From Membranipora membranacea (taxonomy: Eukaryota; Bryozoa; Gymnolaemata; Cheilostomatida; Membraniporidae): 64,000 bases of DNA. Location: positions 24,232,025 through 24,296,024 of the forward strand of contig OU612070.1 of assembly GCA_914767715.1 (NCBI GenBank). Reading direction: 5' to 3'. Under the pieces are notes generated by a model. The model saw nothing but the letters and a program-made list of their open reading frames with translations. It had not been told where the DNA came from and did not search any database. Below are positions 10,897 through 23,525 of the stretch, in pieces (position 1 is the first letter of the stretch; every line of letters starts with the position of its first letter). A program made the position numbers and the translations under genes.

Positions 10897-13800
10897 TTAG
10901 TTTTCTAGTCTATTATTGATCTCTTGCACTCCGGCTGTGCCAAGACCCAACAGAGAAGATAGCTCCTCGACGCTTAGACCTCTAAAGGTCATGTAATCTT
11001 TAACTGCTCTCATGTCTATAGAGTCATAATCTCCTGCCTTAAACTGCTGGTAAGCTCGTACTGCCTGAAATAACAATCAGATTTAAATCAACATTATAGA
11101 TCTGATGTATCCTTTGGATTCTCTTGCCTGTAAGTGTGTCAAACTAACTGTTGCATCTACACAAGGATATGTTATTAAAGGGATAGTTTGGTTCATATCC
11201 AAGGTTGACTATAGAGACTTCCTGGTCATCCCTTTTGGGTTGCCATGTGTAGGGAGTAATATTGAAGACTTTGAGACTTACTTCTACCCACAAACTATTT
11301 TCAAAGTTCTCCCCTCCGATAACTGATGACACTGCTCAATTGATCAATAATTTTCAGGAAGAATTCCATCAAGCTTCCCATGTCTTGATTGATGGCGTAG
11401 TAGGTGCCGAATCGGAGCACATGTACGGAGTTAGAATTTGTTGATTTATTAACCTTGTCAGGGATTGGAAAAAGTCAATCTGACCTAAACACCCTCTGTC
11501 AAACACCAAAACAAAGTAATCTATTCTGTCATTGTGTTCTGGCAGCTTCGATTCTTTGCGGAGTGGATATTTATATAATTACACACATTACAGCTATACT
11601 AGGTGCATGCGGCATTTACCTGACAAGTGTTGGCATCAAATGAACTTAATACATGGATTTATAACTTGACAAAAATAAATATGCTTGAGCTAACTCTCAC
11701 CAAAACTTGTTTTATCTCATTTATCTTGCTAACAGTGATCACGCAAGTAAAACGTCATTCAAATCTCTCAAATTGTTGAATATTTTCATGTAACTATTGA
11801 AATTCAGTTTCTCAAGCTCAAATCAACTAGTTCAGATGTCACCATTCAACATCGGGCAAAGACAGGACCCATAGCAGTAAATTAAGAAAGAATAACTTAC
11901 CGCAGGGATCCACGAATTGTCACATCCTGAGGGGCATGTAAATGTCCCAGCATGATCACAGACACAAACATCTGGATTGAATGCTGTGCCAGCTCCGCAG
12001 GTTTGTAAAGGTCCAGAGGTAGGGTCGTTCTCTGTCGAGTACTGGTAGAATCCGCTACAGTCAGAGTTAGGGGTGTAATACCCAGCTCCTTCACATACGC
12101 ACTCATCAGCTAATGAAAAGAAGACAGTGATATTGATGAAAATTATTATTATCATATGCTTCACCTAAACCTGGTAATGACTATGACTATGACAGATCAG
12201 ATATATTATCCATTTTTCTATCCCCTCTCGTATACAGCATTGAGTTCTTGGGCTAAGTTTGACAACAAAATCAAAGTCATTCAAAAGCTGTATGTTTGAA
12301 GATTAATAACACTATTTATTGGAGTTTTTTTTTTTCCTTTTCCTCAACATTGCACTTTCAGGAAAGTTTCTGACCATGACCATGGTAATCGATCACCTCC
12401 CTAAGACCATTCAAGCTAGCTTTAGTTGTACACAGATGTGACACCGCATGAAAAGCACCTTATGGTTGATCGGACATGATTTAGGAAAAATCCCATGTCT
12501 GGTCTGGCTGAGTTGGCCTGGGTCTTTGTTCTACTGTGAGCACTGTGCTGTCTCGGAATATTTTGACTTGTCGCTCGCGAGTAACAATCAGGACAGCTGC
12601 TTTTCTAAATGTTTGATCAATCTGGTGAGTGCTCAGCTTTATTTGTATCTTATAACTATGATATCAAATATTGTTTTTTGAACTACTATAATGAAAAAAG
12701 GAAAAATACCTCATACTCACACAAATGATGTTTTTCTGGTATTTTTGAATGGCAGGAAATGATGTTAAGACCAGTATGTCTCTGCTGGGTTTAGAATGGG
12801 CTTATAAGGTGGCAGATACTGTAATAATTATGTGTGTACTTACGTAATGTTGGTGATGGTGTTGTTGTTGGATTAGGAGGGAAGCCTGCAAAATAAAAAT
12901 ATCAATATTTTGGTGTCTCTCAATTATCAGCAGTCCTTAGGGTATCTTAAACTCAAAATATTCTATAGATCAATTTCGATTCAATTTGGCTGAACTATGA
13001 TCGTTTTTATCATTCTACTGAATGGGAAGCAACTTTGAATGCAGAAAAATCCTATCTCACCTGAATTCTGATCTAGATTTACTCTAAGTTAGAATTAAAT
13101 TATCTGAGGCTAAATTGAGACACTACAAACTAGTGTTTGAAGCTATTCAAAGCTCATATATGAATCTGAATGGTATCAAATCACATGTTTAACTTTGAGA
13201 AGAAATTTCTGAAATGTGGGTATTGAGATGACTCAAGATAAAAATTTTATCCGATTTCATTTGATAGAGGCTGTTAGAGCAATTTTTAAACAAATTTAAA
13301 ATCTTTTCCTGAGTTTTAACACAGTTTCAATAGGATTGTGTGAGTGAATTGAAAACTAACGATAAGATTCTTCTGAATAGTAAGATAAAATTGCTTCTTT
13401 TACAGTACCTCAACATTAGAATTCCTAAAGTAAAAGGCCAATCTACGATTTGTTGAATAAAATCTGCTAAAAAAATCCTTGTGCCTCGACTAGCTGGACA
13501 TTGTTTAAGCTATTGCGCATATAGGCCTCATCACCAATTTACTCTAATATTTTTAGTTTTCAATATGTTAACTTGTTTGATGAAATAGAAACCAAACCAA
13601 ACCAAGCATAATTACATCTCAGATTATTGTCAGGTGGAAATTCATTTGAAAAATATGTCCAAATTTCAATTTGTTGGCGATTGTAAGGTATATACTTGAC
13701 TTACATGCACTGGTGAAGTGGAGAGTAGTAAGAGCCACACTTATGACAACTAACTTCATCTGAAAATCAAAGTGAAATATTTAACTAAATCCTCACTAAT

Positions 13801-13949
13801 ATTATATTCAGACAACCTGATGATCAGGGCGCTGCTAATCAAAAACATAGCCCAGCCCCATGTGTGCAATGATGCTGTGTGAGTTTCTGTGATTTTTATA
13901 TCAATTTTATTGACGACAAATCTCATTGGAATGCATCCTAACTTACCAT
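10897..13949 (-). CDS. Secreted chitin-binding protein (CBM14/peritrophin-A type)
   Basis: Five exons: 13949-13947, 13759-13705, 12885-12844, 12109-11901 and 11064-10897. All introns are GT-AG and the phases fit; the CDS is 477 nt, 158 aa. The first exon is only the ATG, and exon 2 opens with a second ATG, so either could start translation. Residues 2-19 (MKLVVISVALTTLHFTSA) are a signal peptide. A Pro/Thr linker follows (PPNPTTTPSPT). Residues about 34-95 are one six-or-more-cysteine chitin-binding domain (DECVCEGAGYY..DCSGFYQYS..TCGAGTAFNPDVCVC) with the aromatic GFYQY typical of the fold. A tail of about 57 residues without Cys (AVRAYQQFKAGDYDS) is unrecognised. Likely role: binding chitin or chitin-like glycans outside the cell, as in cuticle, mucus barriers or skeletal matrix. 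Confidence 0.88.
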
Positions 13950-14001
13950 GTTCTCAGCTTCAATAAAACTCTGTGACTAAAATGTAATGATCGAACATGT
14001 G

Positions 14002-14009
14002 TATTTATA
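14002..14009 (-). promoter_or_regulatory. TATA box of the chitin-binding gene
   Basis: TATAAATA on the minus strand, 53 bases upstream of the first ATG. Transcription would start about 30 bases downstream, near 13975, giving a very short leader. This fits the one-codon first coding exon. Confidence 0.6.
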
Positions 14010-14779
14010 CCATAGCTTTGACCCTATAATTATAGGGTGTGTGCTAAGTGTTTGGTGGGTAGGTCCCTTACTAGGTGGTGGCAATGAGCAGACACATGTA
14101 TGGATGTGGAGGTCTAAATGATAAGATGGTGCAGTAATTATAGATTAGATATTCATTATTACTCAATCAATGGGCATAGAGGAAGGGGTGACGTAACTCG
14201 AAATCAATAAGCTGGCCGAGATAAACATCATCAAATCAACTCCATACCAATAAGACATGTACTTAGTCAAGCAGGATGTATGTCGACGCCTAGGCCTAAT
14301 GATCATTTGCTCAAAGAACATATTCAACTGTGTTTCCATGGACAATATGAGCTTAACCTAAGTTGTCACCTCTTGACTCGCCCTCGAAATATGGGAGGAG
14401 GTTTAGCTGACACTTCATAAACATCTTACATACAGGGTCAGATTAGGATATGAAGCGAGTGTGTGTGAGATTTGTAAATTGGAAACCGTGCAATCAAGAT
14501 TGGCAGAAGTTAAGATCTTGGAAATGGTAAGCCTTGTATGTTGTTAACATATTATTTGCATCTAGCAATCCATTTTTGACATGGTGAAACCGTTTTCTTA
14601 CAAGGGTTTGTTTTTCTTTTATGTTTTGGGACAAGCTGTCAAGCTTTTGTACCGTTCCCAACTCAACAAATTATTTATTTTTGACACACTCTCTCTAGGC
14701 TAATGACCAGCCATTAGCCTATCATAGATATTCATTATTACTCAATCAATGGGCATTCCTGCACACCACTTGCAGTGAA

Positions 14780-15070
14780 CATTTCACTAGAATAGCTGAC
14801 AACGATAATCACCCCTTGAACTCTCGTATTAAAATAAACACAAACAGAACATCTGCTCGTAGAGCAAAAATAGATAAATATAGGCCATCCAAGTGTAGAA
14901 CAACCAAAAGACAAAATACCTTTTTTGAATTTTATATGCGATTTTTTAACTAATGCAGCTCAGACTCCTTTTATTATTATTTTTCCATGTATGTGCTGTA
15001 CATTCGATGCTATCAACCTATCACAGGATGGATATTAGAATTTAGGCAATAAACAAACTTCAAACTTCAA
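14780..15070 (+). mobile_element. LINE 3' end relic (probable)
   Basis: A short frame reads like the basic C-terminus of a LINE polymerase (HPLNSRIKINTNRTSARRAK). It is followed by an untranslated stretch that ends in AATAAACAAACTTCAAACTT, a tail style typical of jockey/L2-group elements. There are no catalytic motifs, so this is a weak call. Confidence 0.35.
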
Positions 15071-16248
15071 TCATAGGAGTAAAGCTCTCGAAATACATTT
15101 GATTATTCTCAAGAAGTGCATTCAAGCCAATGGCTCCAGCCATGTTATCATCGCCGGGTGTTTACCTTTAGGTTCAGGGATCGTCGCAATTGGCTGTGCT
15201 GTGCTTTGGGAATAACTAGAGGATGTCTAGCTAGCGCTGGTGCAATGACAATAGCTATTGATACATCTTGCTTCGATTTGCACACCCCTCTGCATGTAGT
15301 AATCAAACTATTTTTGCTATAAGTCCGAAGATATTTCTAATAGTCATAATTATGAATTAATATTATTATAATAACAATCTCTGGGCTTTCTGGATTTCAA
15401 AGAAGAGATGGATTGCCAAATCTCTCAGCATATATCAAACATCTGCATGACCATTGCAGCGAGGGCCCAGGGGCCGCTTCTACATAGAAGAAGCAGAAGT
15501 AGAAGCAGGATGTTTGCCAAGGAAGGTAAACAAAAGTTTGCATGATCATGCTACCCTTGAAATGTTTGATCAGGGCAATGATCACTTTAGCCTTGTACTG
15601 TGTGATCTGGCATATCTTTAAGAAATAAGAAGTAAAACCAGACGAAGTGCTGCCAGTTCCTTCAATAGGCTCGAACCTCCATAAGTGTTTAAAAGTTAAT
15701 AAAAAAATGTAAGTCACAGATGAACTATTTCAGGCGGGGGGAGGGGGGTGGTTGGAAGCTGTGGTTGGAAGCTGAGCAGTAACAGGGCTGCCAACTCTGC
15801 TCTTAAGAATAGATCTGCTCTTTCCACTTCTACTTTCAATTCTTCTGATTGGTGTTGGAAGTTTTTGATTGTTGGTATACTATGGCTTCAGGTATACCAC
15901 AGAGCCCTTAAATTTATGCAAAAGGCAAATGCAGACATCCATCTCCCTGGGAGGCGCTTTGCACACTCTCCTCGGGCCACTGGCCTCTGTCCCCTTCAAA
16001 ATCGCCAAGCCATTCATATCTCCAACAAAACTACTTTTTTTCCAAAAGAAAAAGTTGGCAGCCCCTGCAGTTAAGTTAAGAAAACTTGTAAGGCATTATC
16101 CAATAGCTCTGCATTTTCCTTGGCTTTTCTCCGGCTTATTCCACTTTATTCCTAGGGGTACTGTGAAGAAAGGGTATTTAGACAATGTCAGAAATTAGTG
16201 TGTAGTATTATAGTTAGAGGCAGTTCTAATGATTGATTAACATAATTT

Positions 16249-16951
16249 CACAGAGTAAGGATATACAGAGGGGTCACTTCAATGATCGTTATAGTGCCTG
16301 CGGTTTTTATCCACTGGGGGAAATTCATCAATCTGGCCACCTGCCAATTTCAGAATATATATAAGTTACAGTGGAGTTTTGTCATGCAGACATAGCCACC
16401 TTTGATAGGTCATAATTCATTCTGTATTTATCCTAAAGACTGATTTCCAACTTTTCTGAAATGTCCAATCTTCAAGCTATACACCATATTATTGTCATTT
16501 TTTGCTAGGATACATAGGCTATGAGTAATCCAGGTTTTTAAATGAGTTTTATCATATAGATTTACATGGGGCTTAGGTCAATGCACCGACATTTCCTAAT
16601 TTTGATGACCAGCCGTCTATCAATTGTCACATGTAAATCTATATGAAAAAACTCATTTTAAAAACCTGGATTACTCTTAGCCTATGAATCCTAGCAAAAA
16701 ATGACAATAATATGGTGTATAGCTTGAAGGTTGGACATTCCAACAAAGTTGGAAATCAGTCTTTAGGATAAATACAGAATGAATTATGGCCCATCAAAGG
16801 TAGGGATGTCTGCAAGAAAAATGTCATTATAACATATAGAGATAATGAGTTTTTGGCATCCAGCTGTGCAAAATTTCCCCCCCAGTGAATCAAAAACCAC
16901 AGGCACTATAACTATCATTGAAGTGACCCCTCTGTATATCCTTACTCTGTG
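16249..16951. mobile_element. 703 bp fold-back MITE with 7 bp target-site duplication
   Basis: The two halves are inverted copies about 320 bp long around a centre near 16600. The ends are CACAGAGTAAGGATATACAG and its complement CTGTATATCCTTACTCTGTG. Direct copies of ATAATTT flank the element exactly (16242-16248 and 16952-16958). There is no coding capacity. The long hairpin with a 7 bp duplication marks a non-autonomous DNA transposon. Superfamily is not certain: P-like or hAT-like elements give 7-8 bp duplications. Confidence 0.9.
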
Positions 16952-17879
16952 ATAATTTGATTCTTTTTATGTCAGAATATACCTTGAGATCAGATTTATC
17001 TGCAACATTTGTCAGGATTGAGTTTGTGCGTTTGTTAGTTTAGATTTGCCAAGGTGTCGGAGTTGTCACAGTCTTCGCTTTGATCTCCTGATTCTGTTAT
17101 AGAAAAGAAGCAAATCAGTCTAATGTAGGTCTAGTGTACAAGAGAAGCATCATGTCTAGGCTGGTATGCCTTCACAATAACTTGATGGGCGCCGTTTTCA
17201 TGCCAGCTTTGTATATATTGATTGGTACACTCTACTCATTGGAGATTGTATAGGTTTTTGATGTCATGTGAGACAACATCACAGGTAATTGAACAGTCTA
17301 AGAATATAACATCAAAAATATCTTTGACCACCTTATCTATCTACGAAATCAGATAACAGGTAAATATTTATCTTGGCAAAGACCTAATGTACCAAAGCAG
17401 GGCGCATATTGCAGCTCCAGTGAGGCTTGTAATTATGTGATATAACAACATTGAATTGTGCAATAGCAATAGTGTCCACCCATGTTTTGGTTGTTGATTC
17501 GCAGTCCATCGCAGAGCTTACTGTTCACAAAGATTTTAAAATTTTGAGTGGATTTTGGGTTCAAAAATTGCAAATGATTCATTAGTGTGACTTGAGCAGT
17601 TCGAAGTATATATTTTATAAAGTCTGCTATGTTAACCCAGGCGCAGAGCATGCAATAAGTTGTTTTAAACTGTCTACATCGTCATTTACTATTGTAGGCT
17701 TTCAAATCATAATCAGAAAATAAACATGCAGGTGTCTATTCAATTTATTTACATTTTGCTTCAGGTGAATGTTGGGCAGACTTCATTACAAGGCGTTACA
17801 TTGCATCATATGAATAACGTGCCTAATGTGTCTCATTGCTAATAGATTATTACAGCGCTCTGTCTAGGTACATTAATTT

Positions 17880-17930
17880 TAAACTACTGCTAGTCAGTGA
17901 AATTTGTGCTCATTGAATTCTATGTAGCAG
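17880..17930 (+). repeat. Half copy of the 45.2 kb hairpin element
   Basis: AAACTACTGCTAGTCAGTGA followed by TGCTCATTGAATTCTATGTA matches one arm of the fold-back element at 45206-45442. No opposite arm is visible nearby. Confidence 0.4.
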
Positions 17931-20900
17931 CTTAAAGATAATATGGAAAATAAGATGCGTTACAAAATAGCAGCCTCAAAGTAATGCTTTAAGGCGGAAA
18001 TTAATCTTAATTCTATTGTCTGCAGATAGAGAAATTGTGAATAGATTCGATCCAACTCAGGTCTAGTAGCCCATCCAAGATCGGGTTTATATGCCATCAA
18101 ACTTTAACATTAGTTCTCTTTTGATTCAAGGTGTGTGAATGACTGAGAACTTGGTGTTAATGTTGGGTCTTTCTATTTTGATTTCTTAAAAATTTCATTT
18201 TTCGATGTGATAAATGTAGTATTTGAATGAGCATAAATGCTTTGTAATGTGGATGTTTTGATGTTGGCCTCTCACCACCTGCACAGTTCTGTGGGCAGGG
18301 GGTATTATTTCAATTACATCATAATATGATGTAGATTATATAATAAATTCAAATGCGTGTCTGGATTTGTGATAAACAATCCTCAATCCTAAGACCCCTT
18401 ATATTGTTTACTTGAGTGTGCATCCTGTTAAGTTCAAAATAGATTTTAGATTTGATAATTATGTATGATTTTTGGTCCAATTTATGTTATGTAATCAATT
18501 TTATGTAACTTAAATTATTTTAATGGATACACATTGCTTTGACTAATTATATACATCATGGTTTGGTAATTGAAGAGTAGTATGCGTTTAGACTAATTAT
18601 AATGTGTGATTAGACATTGGAGTAGGTCTAGACCTCTTGGAGCATGCATATCTGGTCTTTGAAGGATGGTGTAACTTATGCAGTGTAAACCTGCAAAAAA
18701 AATATCACACACTATACAAAACAGTGTTCGAGATATATCATACATTAAAACACAGTGACCCTACCTGTCAACTTGAGTCAAGGTATATGATACAGACCTC
18801 ATAGTACAAAGTAACCATAGAACAATTATTATTAGCCTAAGATGGTACACCACAGGCTCAGGGGCCTTGTGGAATTGTTGTTCATAATTATATCATTTTC
18901 TTTTGCCTTTCAGTGCCGTATGTATACAGGTACTCATTTTGTATGCAGCAGAGTTATGTGAAATGTTGGTATGAGCCATCCTCAAGATATTGTCCCTTTT
19001 AAACCAGTTCAGTAGGCTGGAAATATCAAAGCTTGGGCGTCAGACAGAGGCAAGAGTCTCGAGGGGGGATCGGACTACTAATTAATTACCTATTAATTGT
19101 CCATAGCATGCATGCCAGAGAAAATTCTGCAAGGTTTCAATTCTCCATATTCAAGAAATTTTGGACTTTGTGTTATCCAGTGTAACATTAATTGTAATCT
19201 ACAATTTTATGGCAAAACAAATGTAAGGTGGACATACATGTTGGTTGGCAATATTCATTTATATATTATCATATGGTTAGCCCACACAGATCCGTAAATA
19301 AGCAACTAGACCAGGCCAACCAACATACAACCGGATGTAGACAATATCATCCACTATACCAAGAAGCGAGCATACAAGCTCAGCGAGGGAATGTATTCAG
19401 CTAACTTATCCTTGATAATCAGTTGCGTAAAGAACTGAGCCGATACAATAGTGGGGAGTTACCCCTCTTTGATATGAGTAGGGCAACTCTATTTGGATTG
19501 AAATAATACTGCATCCTGCAAACAGAGTGGTTGTCAGAAACTCTCCGTTACAACACCAGCGGAAAAGTGCGCTCCACATCAAGGTTCATTCAAAGGATCT
19601 TTGATCATTTTTCAAGGACAGAAACTGAATTTTAATACAAATTTAAGATAAAACCGTTTTAGCTGATCCAAAGTTATCACATTTAAAAAAATTGGCGCAA
19701 CTGTAAACTGAGGTCACAGAGGATTCTCGGGATATTGTAATTGTGTTGTCTGTGTTGAATAGCATGATCAAAAACCCTTTCCTGTTCTGAGTGTTTCAGA
19801 TAAATGGCATTGGGACCCATTGGGTGCACCTACGGTGACAGAAGCAGAAGTATGATACATCTGAGCTAAGTTCGGATTGATCTGCTGCATATAGAATTTT
19901 GAAAATTGATGAGCACTTCAAATAAGTAAAACTCACTGAAGCGTTTGATATTATACTTGTGTTTTAGGAGGGTGGAGGAGAGAATGGGGAAAGAGCCAAT
20001 TTGTCTGGCATTTAAAAGTCATAGCTGAGTGATGAACAGGGTGTACAGAGATCACAAACAAACCATGGAACATGTTATCACCTTAACCAACAAAAATACT
20101 ATCTCTTCTAAATTCTGTCAACTCAAGAATAAGCGGTATGTGCTTGGAGTCATGTCACTTTGATTGTACTTTACCCAAAACTGGAATATTACAAGAAACA
20201 ACTCCTGCCACAAACACCAGAATATTACTATGAGTTTTAGCAGAGAAAGTAATGGAGAATAACATGTGTTGGCTCTGATTGGCGGGACGGGCTTCTATAC
20301 ATACAGTGGGCTGCCTACTACCTTTTCGGTGGTATGGAGGAGGGGTCAATGAATAAAATAGAAAAGAGCTAAGAAGAACTGCTGTAGCCACAGCCTACTG
20401 ATTAGCCATAGTGATGAATAAATCTAACATGGTCAGCCAGCGCCTATGTCATATATATATATATATAAGACAAAATATTCACATGGTACACACATTATTG
20501 TCTAGGACCACAGGTTTTTGTTTCCATTGATCAAACTTCACAATTAACACGCTCAGGGTTCTCAGATGGTAGATCATGTGCATCTTTTTGTTACCAAGGT
20601 TCATTTATGTTTAACCAGGGAGAATGGACTTGCTTTCTACCGTAACATTTTAATTTATAAGTAGGATGAAAAATAAATAGTTATTAGTTATCCTATTTAC
20701 TTTGTGAGGGAACAACTCCCATTAAAATGTAAAATGTTGTTATTGATGGATTAAGACTATGTCAGCAAGAAGCAAAAATATAACACTCAATCAAACTGTG
20801 TCTTACTCTGATGACTCAATCATTTGCTAAATCAAGCATTAGGGTACATTACAAAATAGTATGTCACTATATCTGCTAGATGTTGATAAGCATCCCCTTA

Positions 20901-21119
20901 ATGACAGCATTAATGGATTCTGAGGTAACAATAAGCGACCCTAGAATGTGAAATAAATGATTAAAATAACCTGAAAAATACTCAACAATTATCCATTGCA
21001 GAATATATAACGTTGAGATTAAATTCCCCGCCGTGTGTTATAGTTCGTATACTCCTATCTACTTCTCGCAACAAATCACAATCACCAATTTGAATCAAAT
21101 GAGAAGACAACTCGGTATT

Positions 21120-21300
21120 TCTGTTGAGTTGCGACATTTGCGACGTTAGTGGGTTCGAGCTATTGCGGCGGTCAAAAAATTGCAACTTTGTGGGTTTGCG
21201 ACGTTTAAAAAACCCTTCGTTGCAACGTTTTTAGGATTGCGACGTTAGTGGAACGCTAGATTGCAACATTTTGATGTTTGCGACGTTTGTGGGTTCAATA
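21120..21300 (+). repeat. Degenerate tandem repeat, unit near TTGCGACGTTNGTGG
   Basis: Blocks such as TTGCGACGTTAGTGG and TTTGCGACGTTTGTGGGTTC, with variants TTGCAACTTTGTGGG, recur six or seven times. CpG content is high for this AT-rich region. Confidence 0.55.
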
Positions 21301-22958
21301 CGGATAATTGACAACCATTTGGTGAAAGTTTTGACATATGGGAATGTGATGCACACAGTCATACATCATATTTAGGTATATTATTAAAAAAATACTCATG
21401 ACCATGAAAATTACCTGTAAATCATTTAAGAATTACCCCACATCAAGATGCAATAATTTGACAGGTTACTTACTTATGAAATTTTTAGTTGACAACCAAG
21501 TTTTGGTGAAACTGAATGCGGAACTATTACTATGCGACTAGATACTGAATGACGAACAAAGTTAAAGTAGTGTTGGTAAGATTAAAAATACTACAAAAAC
21601 ATTCCTTATGTAGCTGGGACGCACACACACAACAACACACTTTGAGTCAGGATTTTGTTAACGGATGAGGAAACAGTTTCTAGAGATATAATTGTGTAGT
21701 AACACTCAATTGGATAACTTGTTGCTGGTGATCCTTATGCAACCCTGCATCGCATCAGATTACCAAAAAATAAGGATATAAACACATTTCAACACAGTTG
21801 CGATTATTTTACTGAGAGATATCCAGACCAAACAGCACAAACTAACATATTATTCTCCTAAACAATCAGATGATCTCAGAAAAATGAATTATGAAGTGGG
21901 AATCTGCAACATTAAGGTAAAAGAATAGACCTGCTGAAAATTAAACAATGAGGTTTGTTTTACCTGTTTGCAAACTGAATCCTATGCACATTATTAGTTG
22001 TGCACACCGACAGTGGATATGAATTCTAAGGAGTCGATTGTCAATGTCATATGTCTTATTTCCAGGTGGTTTTGATGATGTACATCTTAGGTAATTGCTG
22101 CAGCAACGGCAGATGAAGGAAACTTAGGTGTACAGCTAGTTACGATAAGACCCACAACGCATGTCTAAGTTGCTGATATCTATCGTTGTACAACGCAGAG
22201 GAAAAGACATCTGCTGAATTTTGGAAAAGGGTCCAACAATCGTATGCTGACCTGAATTTATTTTTTAACTTAACCTATAGGTTAGGTTCACTTTGTGTTG
22301 CACTCTGATCCCAAAAAAATATAGGTGTATTCCTCATAGTAAGTGGTGTAGCAGTACAATTGTAGAAAATAGCAATTCAGTTCAATCTCACTCTATTCAG
22401 TTACATGTATATACGTTTTCTGTAGTTTCAAATTCCTGTGCAGCTCCTTGTTAGAAAAGTTCTACTGCCCACAATGATAAGGCACTGACAGTTTATTTTT
22501 TCATTGATTTGAAGATTATTACAATTTGGCTTGCCATGGTCAGTGATTTACATTCCTGGTCAGCAGGGTGAATGGCCCACAACAGCCGAATCAGTAGTAC
22601 TAGACAAACAGTGCACCCAAATCCAGTACCTTATGATCCCGAATCCGCCATCCCTAACACTGTGCTATCCCTAATCGCAGCTGTCAGACACAGGCTAACA
22701 GTTACATACCAGCAAGTAATGGTGGTTTGGGCACCACTAGTACATTCAGTTGTAATTGGTCATATTCTATTTTGTCATCCTTTGCCATTATGTGCTGGAT
22801 TGAGGGATTATATTCAATGCAAACACAGTGCGACTTGGTATTTCAAGAAAATCCTCTTTGCTACAGCCAACAGGGAATACATGCTAAATTATCGTTTCTT
22901 TTTACGACTCTACGAATAAAAAAAATCTATTTTCAGATATACTAATCTCCCTGGAGCA

Positions 22959-23525
22959 GTGACATTGTTCTATAATATTGAACACAAGCAGGGAGACCGA
23001 TCATTGTTATACACTCAGGAAACAGGCCATCAGCTTCACATACAGGAGATCCTCGGGCGTGTTACCAGCCGCCGACCACGTTCATCCGACTATGTTCAGC
23101 ATAGTCCTTATCATATCTATAATTCAGAATCAGCTCAAAGTTCAGACTATCAGACAAACCAGCCCAAACATGCTGCAGCCCGCAGTGAGCAACCGATCCC
23201 AACCATGATCCCTCACGTAGAGAGTGGTACGATCAGCCAATCAAAACAGAAAACAGACTCTGACAAAATTACACAAATAATACAACCGATATCGTCCCGG
23301 CCGGCAGTATCTAAACCTAAGGTACCAACATCTCAGGTCACAGCCTCTCAGTCTGAGTCAGGGAAAACTTCTGAGTCAGGATCAGGGACATCAGGCTTCA
23401 AAGAGACGAAGGAGCAGGAAGAAGAGAGACTTACGTATGAGAACGATACTCTGTTGACGACAGGGAACAAACAAGTTATAAATATAACGCTGCTCAGGGT
23501 CCACTGGCATATACTTCATAAATGA
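22959..23525 (+). other. Open frame, Ser/Thr/Gln-rich linker of the right peroxidase copy
   Basis: 188 codons, rich in Ser, Gln, Thr and charged residues (ESGKTSESGSGTSGF, ETKEQEEERL). Its last 30 codons match the left arm (TISESGTGTPGF), where the frame ends at a proper GTAACA donor. Here that donor is GGAACA, so the frame runs on. About 300 nt of this frame have no counterpart in the left arm. It may be a disordered linker between the N-terminus and the peroxidase domain. No known domain was recognised. Confidence 0.4.

Larger units (their letters stand above)
13950..16248. other. Gene-free stretch with a direct repeat and LINE relic
   Basis: Upstream of the chitin-binding gene. It holds a perfect 32 bp direct repeat at 14146-14177 and 14725-14756, and a probable LINE 3' end (about 14780-15070). 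Open frames at 15397-16198 overlap each other on both strands and show no family signature. Nothing else is supported. Confidence 0.5.
16959..21687. other. Gene-free stretch
   Basis: No exon chain could be supported. Short open frames here have no family features. It contains a half copy of the 45.2 kb hairpin (about 17880-17930), an AT dinucleotide run (20447-20467) and a degenerate TTGCGACGTT repeat (21120-21300). Confidence 0.5.

Noticed and set aside
15397-16198. Overlapping open frames on both strands near 15.4-16.2 kb
   Set aside because: They overlap each other, have no splice context and no recognisable motif.
22572-22919. 115-codon open frame on the plus strand in the right arm
   Set aside because: The corresponding left-arm sequence does not keep the frame, and no domain is visible.
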